A stretch of DNA of 24,164 bases, from NCBI GenBank assembly GCA_937899895.1, contig CALBQR010000023.1, positions 1-24,164 of the forward strand, in the 5' to 3' direction. Under the pieces are notes generated by a model. It saw only the letters and a list, made by a program, of their open reading frames with translations. It was not told the DNA's origin and did no database searches. The stretch is from an uncultured Alistipes sp. (lineage in GTDB: Bacteria; Bacteroidota; Bacteroidia; Bacteroidales; Rikenellaceae). The first letter of the stretch is position 1; every line of letters starts with the position of its first letter. A program made the position numbers and the translations under genes. Below are positions 1 through 7,915 of this stretch, piece after piece.

Positions 1-584
1 AGAGCCTTGTGCGATACAACTACGTTGCGGAACTCCTGGTTGATCTTAACAACCTTGAACTCCATAGTCTTGTCAACGTAGAAGTCGTAATCACGGATGG
101 GCTTAACATCGATCTGCGAACCGGGCAAGAATGCCTCGATGCCGAATACATCGACGATCATACCGCCCTTAGTGCGGCACTTGATATAGCCCTTGATGAT
201 CTCGTCGTTCTCCAAAGCGAGGTTAACGCGATCCCACGATTTGAGCTGGCGAGCCTTCTTGTGCGACAGCAACAGCTGGCCCTTCTTGTCCTCGGCACTC
301 TCAACATAAACCTCAACCTTCTCACCTACGGTCAGTTCAGGGTTGTAGCGGAACTCGCCTACGGGGATGATACCTTCGCTCTTGTAGCCGATATTAACGA
401 CAACCTCGCGCTTGTTGATGTCCACTACGGTACCCTCAACAACCTCACCAACCTGTACCTTCGACAGAGTCTGGTCATACGAACCAGCGATCTCCTCTTT
501 CGAACGATCATACAGATCGAGCTCATTCTCGAATGCGTTCCAATCGAAATTCTCGTTTGCGACTACCATTTTGTTTTCTACCAT
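1..584 (-). CDS. rpsA: 30S ribosomal protein S1, 5' part (runs off the window)
   Basis: Ribosomal protein S1 binds mRNA on the 30S subunit and helps load it. The reverse strand stays open from an ATG at 584 to the window edge, giving 194 residues of an expected roughly 600. An acidic N-terminal segment is followed by one S1 (OB-fold) repeat at about residues 44-109, beginning VGEVVEGTVVDINKREVVV, and a second from about 127, with KGYIKCRTKGGMIVDVFG. A second in-frame ATG lies at codon 6; I chose the first because nothing favours the shorter form. No Shine-Dalgarno sequence precedes it, as expected in Bacteroidetes. A promoter lies about 110 bases upstream. The family is certain; the stop and the later repeats lie outside the window. 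Confidence 0.95.
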   Translation of the reverse strand, partial: MVENKMVVANENFDWNAFENELDLYDRSKEEIAGSYDQTLSKVQVGEVVEGTVVDINKREVVVNIGYKSEGIIPVGEFRYNPELTVGEKVEVYVESAEDKKGQLLLSHKKARQLKSWDRVNLALENDEIIKGYIKCRTKGGMIVDVFGIEAFLPGSQIDVKPIRDYDFYVDKTMEFKVVKINQEFRNVVVSHKA

Positions 585-696
585 AAAAATTTTTGTGATA
601 CAATCACTCGTTAAAAGTTTGACAATAAATTAATTTAACCCTCTCGTTGCCAGACGTTTGCACTTCCACACGCACGCCTAACGCGGAAAAAGCGCA
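585..696 (-). promoter_or_regulatory. rpsA leader with small hairpin and palindrome
   Basis: If transcription starts just after the -7 box at 697-704, the rpsA mRNA has a leader of roughly 105 bases. It holds a 12-bp AT palindrome at 626-637 and a short hairpin (5-bp stem at 595-599 and 603-607, 3-base loop) that ends only 10 bases before the start codon. In E. coli S1 represses its own synthesis through leader structure. Whether this leader does the same is inference; the hairpin is weak. Confidence 0.3.
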
Positions 697-728
697 CAAA
701 TATAAGGACTATTTTTCGGAATAACAAC
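697..728 (-). promoter_or_regulatory. Promoter of rpsA (Bacteroidetes -33/-7 type)
   Basis: On the minus strand GTTG (725-728) is followed after 20 bases by TATATTTG (697-704), a full match to the Bacteroidetes -7 consensus TAnnTTTG and three of four bases of the -33 TTTG. The spacing is standard for the primary sigma factor of this phylum. Confidence 0.7.
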
Positions 729-802
729 CATTTACGAGATTTTATTCACGATTCTCAACTCATAATTCACAATTAATGTCAAACTTTCACCGCATACGCA
801 CA

Positions 803-836
803 CAAAAAAGCCGCGCCTCCAAACGGAACGCGGCTT
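803..836 (-). terminator. Intrinsic terminator after the 5'-nucleotidase gene
   Basis: An 8-bp stem (809-816 with 829-836, AAGCCGCG/CGCGGCTT) ends on the minus strand in a run of six T residues. It lies about 40 bases past the stop of the 5'-nucleotidase gene and separates that gene from rpsA. Confidence 0.85.
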
Positions 837-878
837 GATTGTCTATCTTGATTGCCTATCTTGGGATTGAATTTCCCG

Positions 879-2303
879 CTACTGCTCAACGATCGAGATT
901 CGCTCCTCGTTGGTATATTTCAGCGGCGAATGGTGGCGCAACTCGTCGAGCATAACCTCCGTAACGAGAATACCCGTTGCCTCGTGTGCTCCATTCTTCG
1001 AGAAATTGTAGTTTTTGTACATATAGTCGCCCATCGCAACTTTGTAGGTACGACCCTCTTTAAGAGTCGAGAAGCGAACATCAACAGCCTCGCCCTCTGC
1101 GTCGGTTACGATCGTGTAGCTCGTTCCGTAAGGGTTGATATCGGGGCGATGCGACTCCTTCGGATTGACCGAGTCGTTGAACTTATTGATAATCATCTGA
1201 CGAATCTCATCGGTGGTCATCTGCGCCGTATAGATTGTGCTGCTAAACGGCTCCAACGTAAATACATCGCCGATACTGATACCGTCCTTGCGCAACGAAT
1301 CGACACGCACACCGCCAAAGTGATACAGGCCCACATCCGACTTCGAGCGTTTAGCAATCGACTCGGCCATAAAGTTTGCAAGACCGACCTTCGACAGCTG
1401 GATCTTTGACGAACCGATCGGAGCACTCAAATAGGGGTCTTTGTAATAGACCTCAACGGCAGCCTTCATCTCCTCATCCTCGGCATAGTCAGCCAGCGCA
1501 ACAAGGCGATTTTCGAGGCGGGTGATCTTCTTGCCCTGCATCTCTATAACCGTAACACCCAAATTCTTCAAGCTCTTGCCCGTCTGGGTGATAAGCGTAC
1601 CGTTATATTCCTGGCCCTCAGGGAGAACTGTATGGGTATGACCGCCCACGATCAGATCATATTCGGTTGCATCGACCGTCAGAACGCGATCCATATCGTC
1701 GCCCAAATGCGAAACCAGCACCAGCACATCGCACTCCTTTTTCAGCGACTGCAACTCGACCGCCTTCTCAAAGGGCGAGGGGAAGGTCAGGCCCTCGAAG
1801 TTGGTCTTCTGACCATCGGGATAACCGCCCGCGAAGTTGGTTACAACGCCCACAAAACCGAACTTGATACCTCCGCGCTCGATGATTGTCGTTGCAGGCA
1901 CGGTCAGTTCCGAGCCGCACGACTCCATATTGGCGCAAATAACCTCAAATTCGGACTGCGAGATACGTTCGCGGAGCAGTTCCTGACCATAATCAAATTC
2001 GTGGTTACCGAGCGTTGCCACATCATAGCCCAAGCGATTCATCAACTCAATCACGGGCAGGCACTTCTGCTCGGCCTTATCGACATAGGCATTACCTGTC
2101 CAGCGGTCGCCGCCATCAACCATAATAACCTCTACCGTATCGCGGCACGCAGCTACTGCTGTTGCAAGGCGCGGAAATTGCTGAATTGCTCCGTGGATAT
2201 CATTCGTCGAAAGGATAACCACACGACGAGTTTCCGACGGCGCGCACGAAACAACGAACATTGCAACAAGTAATGCAATAATGGTAAAAAACGATCGTTT
2301 CAT
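879..2303 (-). CDS. Lipoprotein 5'-nucleotidase / metallophosphatase (UshA-like)
   Basis: Predicted envelope lipoprotein that removes phosphate from nucleotides or related esters with a two-metal centre. The N-terminus is a signal peptide ending in a lipobox, FVVSC, with Cys20 as the likely lipidated residue. The calcineurin-like domain shows the metal-binding motifs in order: D35-x-H37, GGD at 64-66, GNHEFD at 99-104, SHLGDD at 198-203 and GGHTHT at 220-225. The 5'-nucleotidase C-terminal domain follows from about residue 290, with FGGVR in place of the usual GGIR-type substrate loop and a conserved PFSS segment. Many Bacteroidetes split these two domains between adjacent genes; here they are one 474-residue chain. 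It has its own promoter and terminator, so it is probably monocistronic. Exact substrate is not readable from sequence. Confidence 0.92.
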   Translation of the reverse strand: MKRSFFTIIALLVAMFVVSCAPSETRRVVILSTNDIHGAIQQFPRLATAVAACRDTVEVIMVDGGDRWTGNAYVDKAEQKCLPVIELMNRLGYDVATLGNHEFDYGQELLRERISQSEFEVICANMESCGSELTVPATTIIERGGIKFGFVGVVTNFAGGYPDGQKTNFEGLTFPSPFEKAVELQSLKKECDVLVLVSHLGDDMDRVLTVDATEYDLIVGGHTHTVLPEGQEYNGTLITQTGKSLKNLGVTVIEMQGKKITRLENRLVALADYAEDEEMKAAVEVYYKDPYLSAPIGSSKIQLSKVGLANFMAESIAKRSKSDVGLYHFGGVRVDSLRKDGISIGDVFTLEPFSSTIYTAQMTTDEIRQMIINKFNDSVNPKESHRPDINPYGTSYTIVTDAEGEAVDVRFSTLKEGRTYKVAMGDYMYKNYNFSKNGAHEATGILVTEVMLDELRHHSPLKYTNEERISIVEQ

Positions 2304-2349
2304 AAGTAAATTTTCAATTTTTTGTAGAAAAAAAGTGTTTTTTGCTCGT

Positions 2350-2383
2350 CAAAGTTACATTTTTTTTGCGAATTGATAGCAAA
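2350..2383 (-). promoter_or_regulatory. Promoter of the 5'-nucleotidase gene
   Basis: On the minus strand TTTG (2380-2383) precedes TAACTTTG (2350-2357), a full match to TAnnTTTG. The spacer is 22 bases, slightly longer than usual. The predicted leader is about 40 bases. The divergent region 2304-2442 is very AT-rich, and I found no equally good promoter for the plus-strand kinase gene. Confidence 0.6.
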
Positions 2384-2442
2384 TAATGAATTTTTTTCGC
2401 AAATTTGTAGCAAGCATTTTTAATCGAAAATAGACAAAACAG

Positions 2443-4113
2443 ATGACACCTGTCATAAAAATTATTTGCGAAAATACCGGCTCCGAAATAGCAGTCAATC
2501 TCGGTACTTCGCTGCTTGATGTGGTGAAGATGATTCAGTTAGATGGTCAGAATCCAGTCCTCGCCGCATATGTAAATAATCGCATAAAGGAGCTAAATTA
2601 TAAAATCTTCAAGCCCATATCGGTCCGTTTTATCGACATCACCCATTTTGAAGGTTCGCGCGTATATCAGCGCACTCTATTTTATATAATGCACAAGGCG
2701 GTGCACGACCTCTACCCTGAAAACAGCTTTTCGATCCGCCACTCGGTTTCAAAAGGTTTCTATTGCGAGATAGAGGGTCGCGATGAGCTATCAAACGACG
2801 AGATCGAGAACATCAAGCACCGTATGAACGACATTATCGCCGCAGATATCCCTATCGTGCGCGAGCATCTGCCTGCGGCCGAGGTCGAAGAGATCTACTC
2901 GAAGCTCGGTTTCGACGATAAGATTGCCCTGCTGCGTACTCGCCCGCGTCTGTTTGCCGACGTATATCGTATGGCCGATATGGCCGGATATTTCTACGGA
3001 GCACTTGCCCCTTCAACCGGATATATTCATCTGTTCGACATCAGTCGCTATTACAACGGTATTCATCTGGCTGTGCCGCAGCGCACAAATCCATCGCAGC
3101 TCGAAAGTGTTGTGCCGCAAGACAAAATGTTCGACATCTTCTCCGAGTATAAGGATTGGGTCGAAATTATGGGAGTGCAGAACATCGGCTCGCTTAACGC
3201 AAAGATCCTCAATGGCGAAGGCGGCGAGCTGATCAAAATTGCCGAGGCTTTTCACGAGAAAAAACTAGGAGCAATTGCCGATGCGATATACGACGCAAAT
3301 ATTTCGCGCGGAGCACGTATCGTATTGATTTCGGGGCCCTCGTCAAGTGGCAAGACCACATTTGCACAACGCCTTGGTATTCAGTTGCGTATTCTTGGCT
3401 TGCGCCCCGTTACCATCTCCCTTGACGACTACTTTGTCAATCGCGCCGACACTCCGCGCGACGAGAATGGCGACTACGATTTCGAGGCTTTGGAGGCGAT
3501 CGACATCGCATTGTTCAACGAGCAGCTGAACAAATTGTTGCAGGGCGAAAGCGTGCAGGTGCCAAAATTCAACTTCATCTCTGGCCTGCGCGAATGGCAC
3601 GAGCAACCTTTGAAACTTGACGAGCGTTCGATTTTGGTCATCGAAGGAATTCACGGTCTGAACCCAAAACTTACGGCCGATGTTGATGATCAGATGAAAT
3701 TCAAAATTTACATTTCGGCACTCACCTCAATTTCGATGGATAATGTTTCACGCATTGCGACAACCGACAATCGTCTGATTCGCCGCATTACACGCGACTA
3801 TTACGCCCGCGGAGCGAATGCCGAGGCGACCATCAAACGCTGGCAAAGTGTGCGCCGTGGCGAGGACAAACACATCTTCCCATATCAGGAAAATGCCGAT
3901 GTAATGTTCAATAGCTCACTATTTTACGAAATATCGGTATTGCGTCAGTTTATCGAGCCGAAGTTGCGTGAAGTACCCAATACCGTTCCCGAATTTTCGG
4001 AGGCAAAACGTCTTTTGAAGTTCCTCGATAATTTCTTACCAATCGACCCTGCGGAGATTCCGCCCACCTCGATTTTACGAGAATTTATCGGCGGCAGCAG
4101 TTTTAAGTATTAA
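2443..4113 (+). CDS. Nucleoside kinase with TGS domain (uridine kinase-like)
   Basis: Predicted cytoplasmic ATP- or GTP-dependent kinase of the uridine kinase/phosphoribulokinase superfamily. The C-terminal half holds a P-loop, GPSSSGKTT, at residues 298-306, followed by a SLDDYF segment typical of uridine kinases, and later FNFISGLREWHEQPL and VIEGIHGLNP, equivalent to the substrate loop and Walker B region. The N-terminal half is unlike classical Udk: residues 1-65 resemble a TGS domain, and residues 66-130 resemble the second additional domain of threonyl-tRNA synthetase, including an HKAVH (H84, H88) motif but no obvious CxxxH partner. This arrangement, about 550 residues, is the form usual in Bacteroidetes. 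The ATG follows an AT-rich leader without Shine-Dalgarno. The nucleoside specificity and the role of the tRNA-synthetase-like half are unknown to me. Confidence 0.88.
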   Translation: MTPVIKIICENTGSEIAVNLGTSLLDVVKMIQLDGQNPVLAAYVNNRIKELNYKIFKPISVRFIDITHFEGSRVYQRTLFYIMHKAVHDLYPENSFSIRHSVSKGFYCEIEGRDELSNDEIENIKHRMNDIIAADIPIVREHLPAAEVEEIYSKLGFDDKIALLRTRPRLFADVYRMADMAGYFYGALAPSTGYIHLFDISRYYNGIHLAVPQRTNPSQLESVVPQDKMFDIFSEYKDWVEIMGVQNIGSLNAKILNGEGGELIKIAEAFHEKKLGAIADAIYDANISRGARIVLISGPSSSGKTTFAQRLGIQLRILGLRPVTISLDDYFVNRADTPRDENGDYDFEALEAIDIALFNEQLNKLLQGESVQVPKFNFISGLREWHEQPLKLDERSILVIEGIHGLNPKLTADVDDQMKFKIYISALTSISMDNVSRIATTDNRLIRRITRDYYARGANAEATIKRWQSVRRGEDKHIFPYQENADVMFNSSLFYEISVLRQFIEPKLREVPNTVPEFSEAKRLLKFLDNFLPIDPAEIPPTSILREFIGGSSFKY

Positions 4114-4176
4114 CTATAAATACCGAAAACAGCAATAATCGCATATTTAGAAAACAACTACAAAACCAATATTTCC

Positions 4177-4226
4177 CCTTAAAAACTTAACCTAAAATCA
4201 AGCTTAAACCTAAAACAACCCTAAAA
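4177..4226 (+). repeat. Four CCT(T)AAAA units before the TetR gene
   Basis: CCTTAAAA at 4177-4184 is followed by CCTAAAA at 4191-4197, 4209-4215 and 4220-4226, the last ending two bases before the TetR start codon. Unit starts are 14, 18 and 11 bases apart, so they are not in strict helical phase. They could be protein-binding half-sites, a translation leader, or low-complexity sequence. No terminator is visible after the upstream kinase, so read-through is possible. Confidence 0.3.
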
Positions 4227-4228
4227 CT

Positions 4229-4813
4229 ATGACCGTTGACAGAATCCTTCGCAGAAAACATCTTCTCACAAGTTTTCTGAATTCATTTGCATCACACGGG
4301 CTTGATAAAACATCAATGCGCTCGTTGATCATTGAGTCAGGTATCAGCTCTTCGTTTATTTACGAGATGTTCGAGAGCCGCGACCAAATAGTTATCGATA
4401 CCATCCGTTTCTATTACCAATCGCTCATTGACGAACTCGAATTAATGCACGAAGATGAAAATTTAACCTTCATCGATTATATCAACAACGTCGAGAGTCT
4501 GGCCGCAAAAAACATACAGTACGACCGCTTCGTTGTGCAGTCGGTACTCCACCCCGTATATCAACCGAAGGTTATCGATTTGGTTGAAAAATTGGTTGAA
4601 AATCAAAAAATATTGGGCGTCGAATTAGCTAAAAAAGAGGGTATTAAGCCCGAATATGCCATCACCACACTGAATTACCTCCACTCGGCCCTGAATGCCT
4701 ATACGATTATGATGAACGAGGAGTTGTTCCACACGCAGATAGATCGTCTGCGCAAGTTCTGGCAACAGGTCCAAAAGGGTAAAGAGCCGAAGCCTACGTG
4801 GCAAATGCAGTAA
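4229..4813 (+). CDS. TetR/AcrR-family transcriptional regulator
   Basis: Predicted DNA-binding regulator of 194 residues, a normal length for the family. The N-terminal helix-turn-helix lies at about residues 26-58: TSMRSLIIESGIS, then SSFIYEMFESRDQIV, which matches the TetR pattern in which a Tyr and a Phe follow the recognition helix. The rest is helical and variable, as expected of the ligand and dimer domain, and does not show what it senses. It lies 115 bases after the nucleoside kinase and 114 bases before gcvP, all in the same direction. A perfect inverted repeat begins 28 bases after its stop and could be its binding site, which would make gcvP its target; that link is inference only. 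Confidence 0.85.
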   Translation: MTVDRILRRKHLLTSFLNSFASHGLDKTSMRSLIIESGISSSFIYEMFESRDQIVIDTIRFYYQSLIDELELMHEDENLTFIDYINNVESLAAKNIQYDRFVVQSVLHPVYQPKVIDLVEKLVENQKILGVELAKKEGIKPEYAITTLNYLHSALNAYTIMMNEELFHTQIDRLRKFWQQVQKGKEPKPTWQMQ

Positions 4814-4841
4814 AAACGGCTTACGTGTGTAAGATTTTTGG

Positions 4842-4892
4842 CAAAGTACGATACAAAACCATAAAAAATAGGTAAATTTGTATCGTACTTTG
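4842..4892. promoter_or_regulatory. Perfect 16-bp inverted repeat upstream of gcvP (candidate operator)
   Basis: CAAAGTACGATACAAA at 4842-4857 is repeated exactly inverted at 4877-4892 with a 19-base spacer. Each arm holds a small dyad, GTA-CGA-TAC, and the two dyad centres (4850 and 4884) are 34 bases apart, about three helical turns. The right arm overlaps TAAATTTG (4873-4880), a full match to the Bacteroidetes -7 box, though no TTTG lies at the expected -33 distance. No T-run follows the stem, unlike the terminators elsewhere in this window, so an operator is more likely than a terminator. Confidence 0.55.
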
Positions 4893-4927
4893 TTAATTAT
4901 TGCAAAATTTTAACACTCACTATATCT

Positions 4928-7771
4928 ATGTCATTTGATAGATTTGCATCACGCCACATAGGCCCGGATGCCGCACAACTTAAAGAGATGCTCGACGTTA
5001 TTGGCGTCGAGAGCCGCGAAGAACTGATTTCGCAAGTTATCCCGCAGTCGATCCGCCTGCGCAAACCCCTCGCACTGCCCAAAGAGGGTATGAGCGAATT
5101 CCAATTTGCACAGTTGATCCGTTCGTTGGCAGAGCGTAATCACCCCCTGCGTTCGTTTATCGGTATGGGTTACTACCCCTCGGCCGTGCCCGCTGCGATT
5201 TCGCGTAACGTATTCGAAAATCCCGCTTGGTACACCTCATACACACCCTATCAGGCCGAGATTTCGCAGGGTCGTTTGGAGGCTCTGCTCAACTACCAGA
5301 CCGCAATCATCTCACTTACAGGTATGCAGATCGGTAACTGCTCGCTGCTTGACGAGGCTACTGCCGCTGCCGAGGCGATGCTGATGATGTTTGCATTGCG
5401 TTCGCGCGAGGCTGTAAAGCAGGGTCGCAACGCTCTGTTTGTCGATGAGAAGCTCTTCCCGCAGACGATGGACGTACTGCTCACTCGTAGCGAACCGTTC
5501 GGTATCGAGATCATTTGCGACAACTTTGACGAATATGAATTCACTGGCCGCGAGTTCGGTGCTATGGTACAATATCCCGCCGCAGATGGCGAAGTACGCA
5601 ACTACGAGAACTTCACCGCAAAGGCTCACGAGGCAGGTGCATTGGTTACGGCTGTTAGCGATTTGATGTCGCTCGTACTGTTGAAAGCTCCCGCAGAGTG
5701 GGGCGCAGACATCGCCGTTGGTGGTACGCAGCGTATGGGTACTCCGATGGGATTCGGCGGTCCGAGCGCAGGTTATATGGCTACACGCGAGGAGTTTAAG
5801 CGCAATATGCCTGGTCGAATCATCGGCGTAAGTGTCGATCGTTTGGGCAATAAGGCTCTGCGTATGGCTCTGCAAATGCGCGAGCAGCATATCAAGCGCG
5901 AGCGCGCTACATCGAACATCTGTACCGCATCGGCATTGATGGCTTCGATGGTCGGTTTCTATGCCGTTTATCACGGTGCCGAGGGTCTGCGTCGCATTGC
6001 CGAGCATATCCATTCGGCTGCTGCAACCGTTGCCGAAGCATTGGAGGCATTGGGTTGCACGCTGTTGCATCGTTCGTTCTTCGACACAATCGAGGTAACC
6101 GATGTAGATGCTGCGGTTGTGCAGTCATTGGCTTTGGAGCGCGGTATCAACTTCTTCTACCCCGCTTCGGGTGGCGTGCGTATGAGCTTCGACGAGGTTA
6201 CAACCGACGAGGAGATCGCAACTGTTGTCGAGATCTTCGCGTTGGCAAAGGGTCGCAAGGCTCCCAAGTCGGTGAAGGCAGCAAGCAAGTGCTACTACCC
6301 CTCGGAATTGGCTCGTGAAAGCGCGATTTTGACCGAAAGCGTATTCAACAAATACCGCAACGAGAGCGACTTGATGCGCTACATCAAGCGTTTGGAGCAC
6401 CGCGATATCTCGCTGGCTGACAGTATGATATCGCTCGGATCGTGCACAATGAAGTTGAACGCAGCCGCGCTGATGCAGCCACTCAGTCTGTCTGGTTTTG
6501 CCGATGTGCACCCCTTCACTCCCGCCGACCAGGTCGAGGGTTATAAGATGATGATCGAGGATTTGGAGAACGATCTGGCAACCATCACGGGCTTTGCCGC
6601 TTGTTCGTTGCAGCCCAATTCGGGTGCCGCAGGTGAGTATGCAGGTTTGATGGTTATTCGCGCATATCACCAGCACCGCGGTCAGGGCTACCGTAATATC
6701 GTGCTGATTCCCGCATCGGCACACGGTACCAACCCCGCATCGGCCGCAATGGCAGGTATGAAGATCGTAACCGTAGCGTGCGATGCAAATGGCAACATCG
6801 ACGTCGAAGATTTGAAGGCAAAGGCCGAGCAGTATAGCAGCGAGTTGTGCGGTTTGATGGTTACCTATCCATCAACTCACGGCGTATTCGAGAGCCGTAT
6901 CCGCGAGATCGTCGATGCAGTGCACGACGCTGGCGGTCAGGTATATATGGACGGTGCAAATATGAATGCACAGGTAGGTTTGACCAACCCCGGTTATATC
7001 GGTGCTGACGTTTGCCACTTGAACCTCCACAAGACCTTCGCAATGCCTCACGGTGGCGGTGGTCCAGGCGTTGGTCCGATCTGCGTGGCTGCTCACTTGG
7101 CGAAGTTCCTACCTTCGCACTCGTTGGTTGAAACCGGTGGCGAAGAGGGTATCACTGCCGTTTCGTCGGCCCCCTGGGGTAGCGCAATGTTGTTGCCGAT
7201 CACATACGGCTACATCAAGATGCTCGGTGAGAACGGCCTGCGCGAGGCTACCGAGATGGCTATCGTCAATGCAAACTATATGTCGGCGGCTCTGTCGAAG
7301 GAGTTCCGCACCTATTATACGGGCGAGAATGGTCGCGTAGGCCACGAGATGATCCTCGATCTGCACGAATTCAAGAAACTCTATGGCGTTGATACGGGCG
7401 ATATGGCGCGTCGATTGATGGACTACGGTTTCCACGCTCCGACGCTCTCGTTCCCCGTGCACGATACATTTATGATCGAGCCGACCGAGAGTGAGCCGAA
7501 GGCCGAGATGGATCGCTTTATCGAGGCTATGATCTCGATCAAACGCGAATGCGAGGCTGTGGCCGAGAGTGGCAATACGACCGATAACCCGATTGTGAAT
7601 GCACCCCATACGGCTGTCGAACTGGCGGGCGAGTGGTCGCATCCCTACACTCGTGAGCAGGCAGCATTCCCGCTCGAATGGGTTAAGCAGAGCAAGTTCT
7701 TCCCCTACGTTTCGAAGATCGACAACGGCTACGGCGACCGTAACTTGGTTTGCACCTGCAAGGAGCTATAA
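4928..7771 (+). CDS. gcvP: Glycine dehydrogenase (decarboxylating), P protein of the glycine cleavage system
   Basis: Pyridoxal-phosphate enzyme that decarboxylates glycine and passes the aminomethyl group to the lipoyl arm of the H protein, feeding one-carbon units to tetrahydrofolate. At 947 residues it is the full single-chain form, not the split GcvPA/GcvPB form. The N-terminal half starts FASRHIGPD and contains the family signature MGYYPSAVPAAISRNVFENP. The C-terminal half has SLGSCTMKLN, then SAHGTNPASA, and the cofactor site HLNLHKTFAMPHGGGGPG with Lys702 as the predicted Schiff-base lysine. The genes for the H, T and L proteins are not in this window, so the system is dispersed. The only close neighbours are a TetR regulator upstream and slyD 144 bases downstream. 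The family assignment is certain. Confidence 0.98.
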   Translation: MSFDRFASRHIGPDAAQLKEMLDVIGVESREELISQVIPQSIRLRKPLALPKEGMSEFQFAQLIRSLAERNHPLRSFIGMGYYPSAVPAAISRNVFENPAWYTSYTPYQAEISQGRLEALLNYQTAIISLTGMQIGNCSLLDEATAAAEAMLMMFALRSREAVKQGRNALFVDEKLFPQTMDVLLTRSEPFGIEIICDNFDEYEFTGREFGAMVQYPAADGEVRNYENFTAKAHEAGALVTAVSDLMSLVLLKAPAEWGADIAVGGTQRMGTPMGFGGPSAGYMATREEFKRNMPGRIIGVSVDRLGNKALRMALQMREQHIKRERATSNICTASALMASMVGFYAVYHGAEGLRRIAEHIHSAAATVAEALEALGCTLLHRSFFDTIEVTDVDAAVVQSLALERGINFFYPASGGVRMSFDEVTTDEEIATVVEIFALAKGRKAPKSVKAASKCYYPSELARESAILTESVFNKYRNESDLMRYIKRLEHRDISLADSMISLGSCTMKLNAAALMQPLSLSGFADVHPFTPADQVEGYKMMIEDLENDLATITGFAACSLQPNSGAAGEYAGLMVIRAYHQHRGQGYRNIVLIPASAHGTNPASAAMAGMKIVTVACDANGNIDVEDLKAKAEQYSSELCGLMVTYPSTHGVFESRIREIVDAVHDAGGQVYMDGANMNAQVGLTNPGYIGADVCHLNLHKTFAMPHGGGGPGVGPICVAAHLAKFLPSHSLVETGGEEGITAVSSAPWGSAMLLPITYGYIKMLGENGLREATEMAIVNANYMSAALSKEFRTYYTGENGRVGHEMILDLHEFKKLYGVDTGDMARRLMDYGFHAPTLSFPVHDTFMIEPTESEPKAEMDRFIEAMISIKRECEAVAESGNTTDNPIVNAPHTAVELAGEWSHPYTREQAAFPLEWVKQSKFFPYVSKIDNGYGDRNLVCTCKEL

Positions 7772-7779
7772 AAATGCAA

Positions 7780-7857
7780 AATTCAAGATTCAAAATTCAT
7801 AATTGAAATTTGAATTAAGATATGAAATTCGAATTGCAAACGCGACGGCACGTCGCG
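7780..7857. repeat. AT-rich imperfect hairpin plus GC hairpin between gcvP and slyD
   Basis: Just after gcvP the sequence is dominated by AATTCAA/TTGAATT words. A 7-bp stem pairs 7780-7786 with 7810-7816, and about five further pairs lie inside after a mismatch. Downstream, 7841-7847 (CGCGACG) pairs with 7851-7857 around a 3-base loop. Neither hairpin has a T-run, so a standard intrinsic terminator is not shown. Related words (CATAATTCACAATT) occur near 761-776. Confidence 0.35.
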
Positions 7858-7915
7858 CGCAAGGTTAAGGCTTACGAAAACATTACAAATACTTAATAAA
7901 CAACAATTTAGTACA

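Noticed and set aside
9..614. A 201-codon open frame on the plus strand at the left edge
   Set aside because: The reverse strand encodes unmistakable ribosomal protein S1; the plus frame is its shadow.
4842..4892. Inverted repeat before gcvP read as a transcription terminator
   Set aside because: The stem is AT-rich with a 19-base loop and no T-run, unlike every other terminator in the window.
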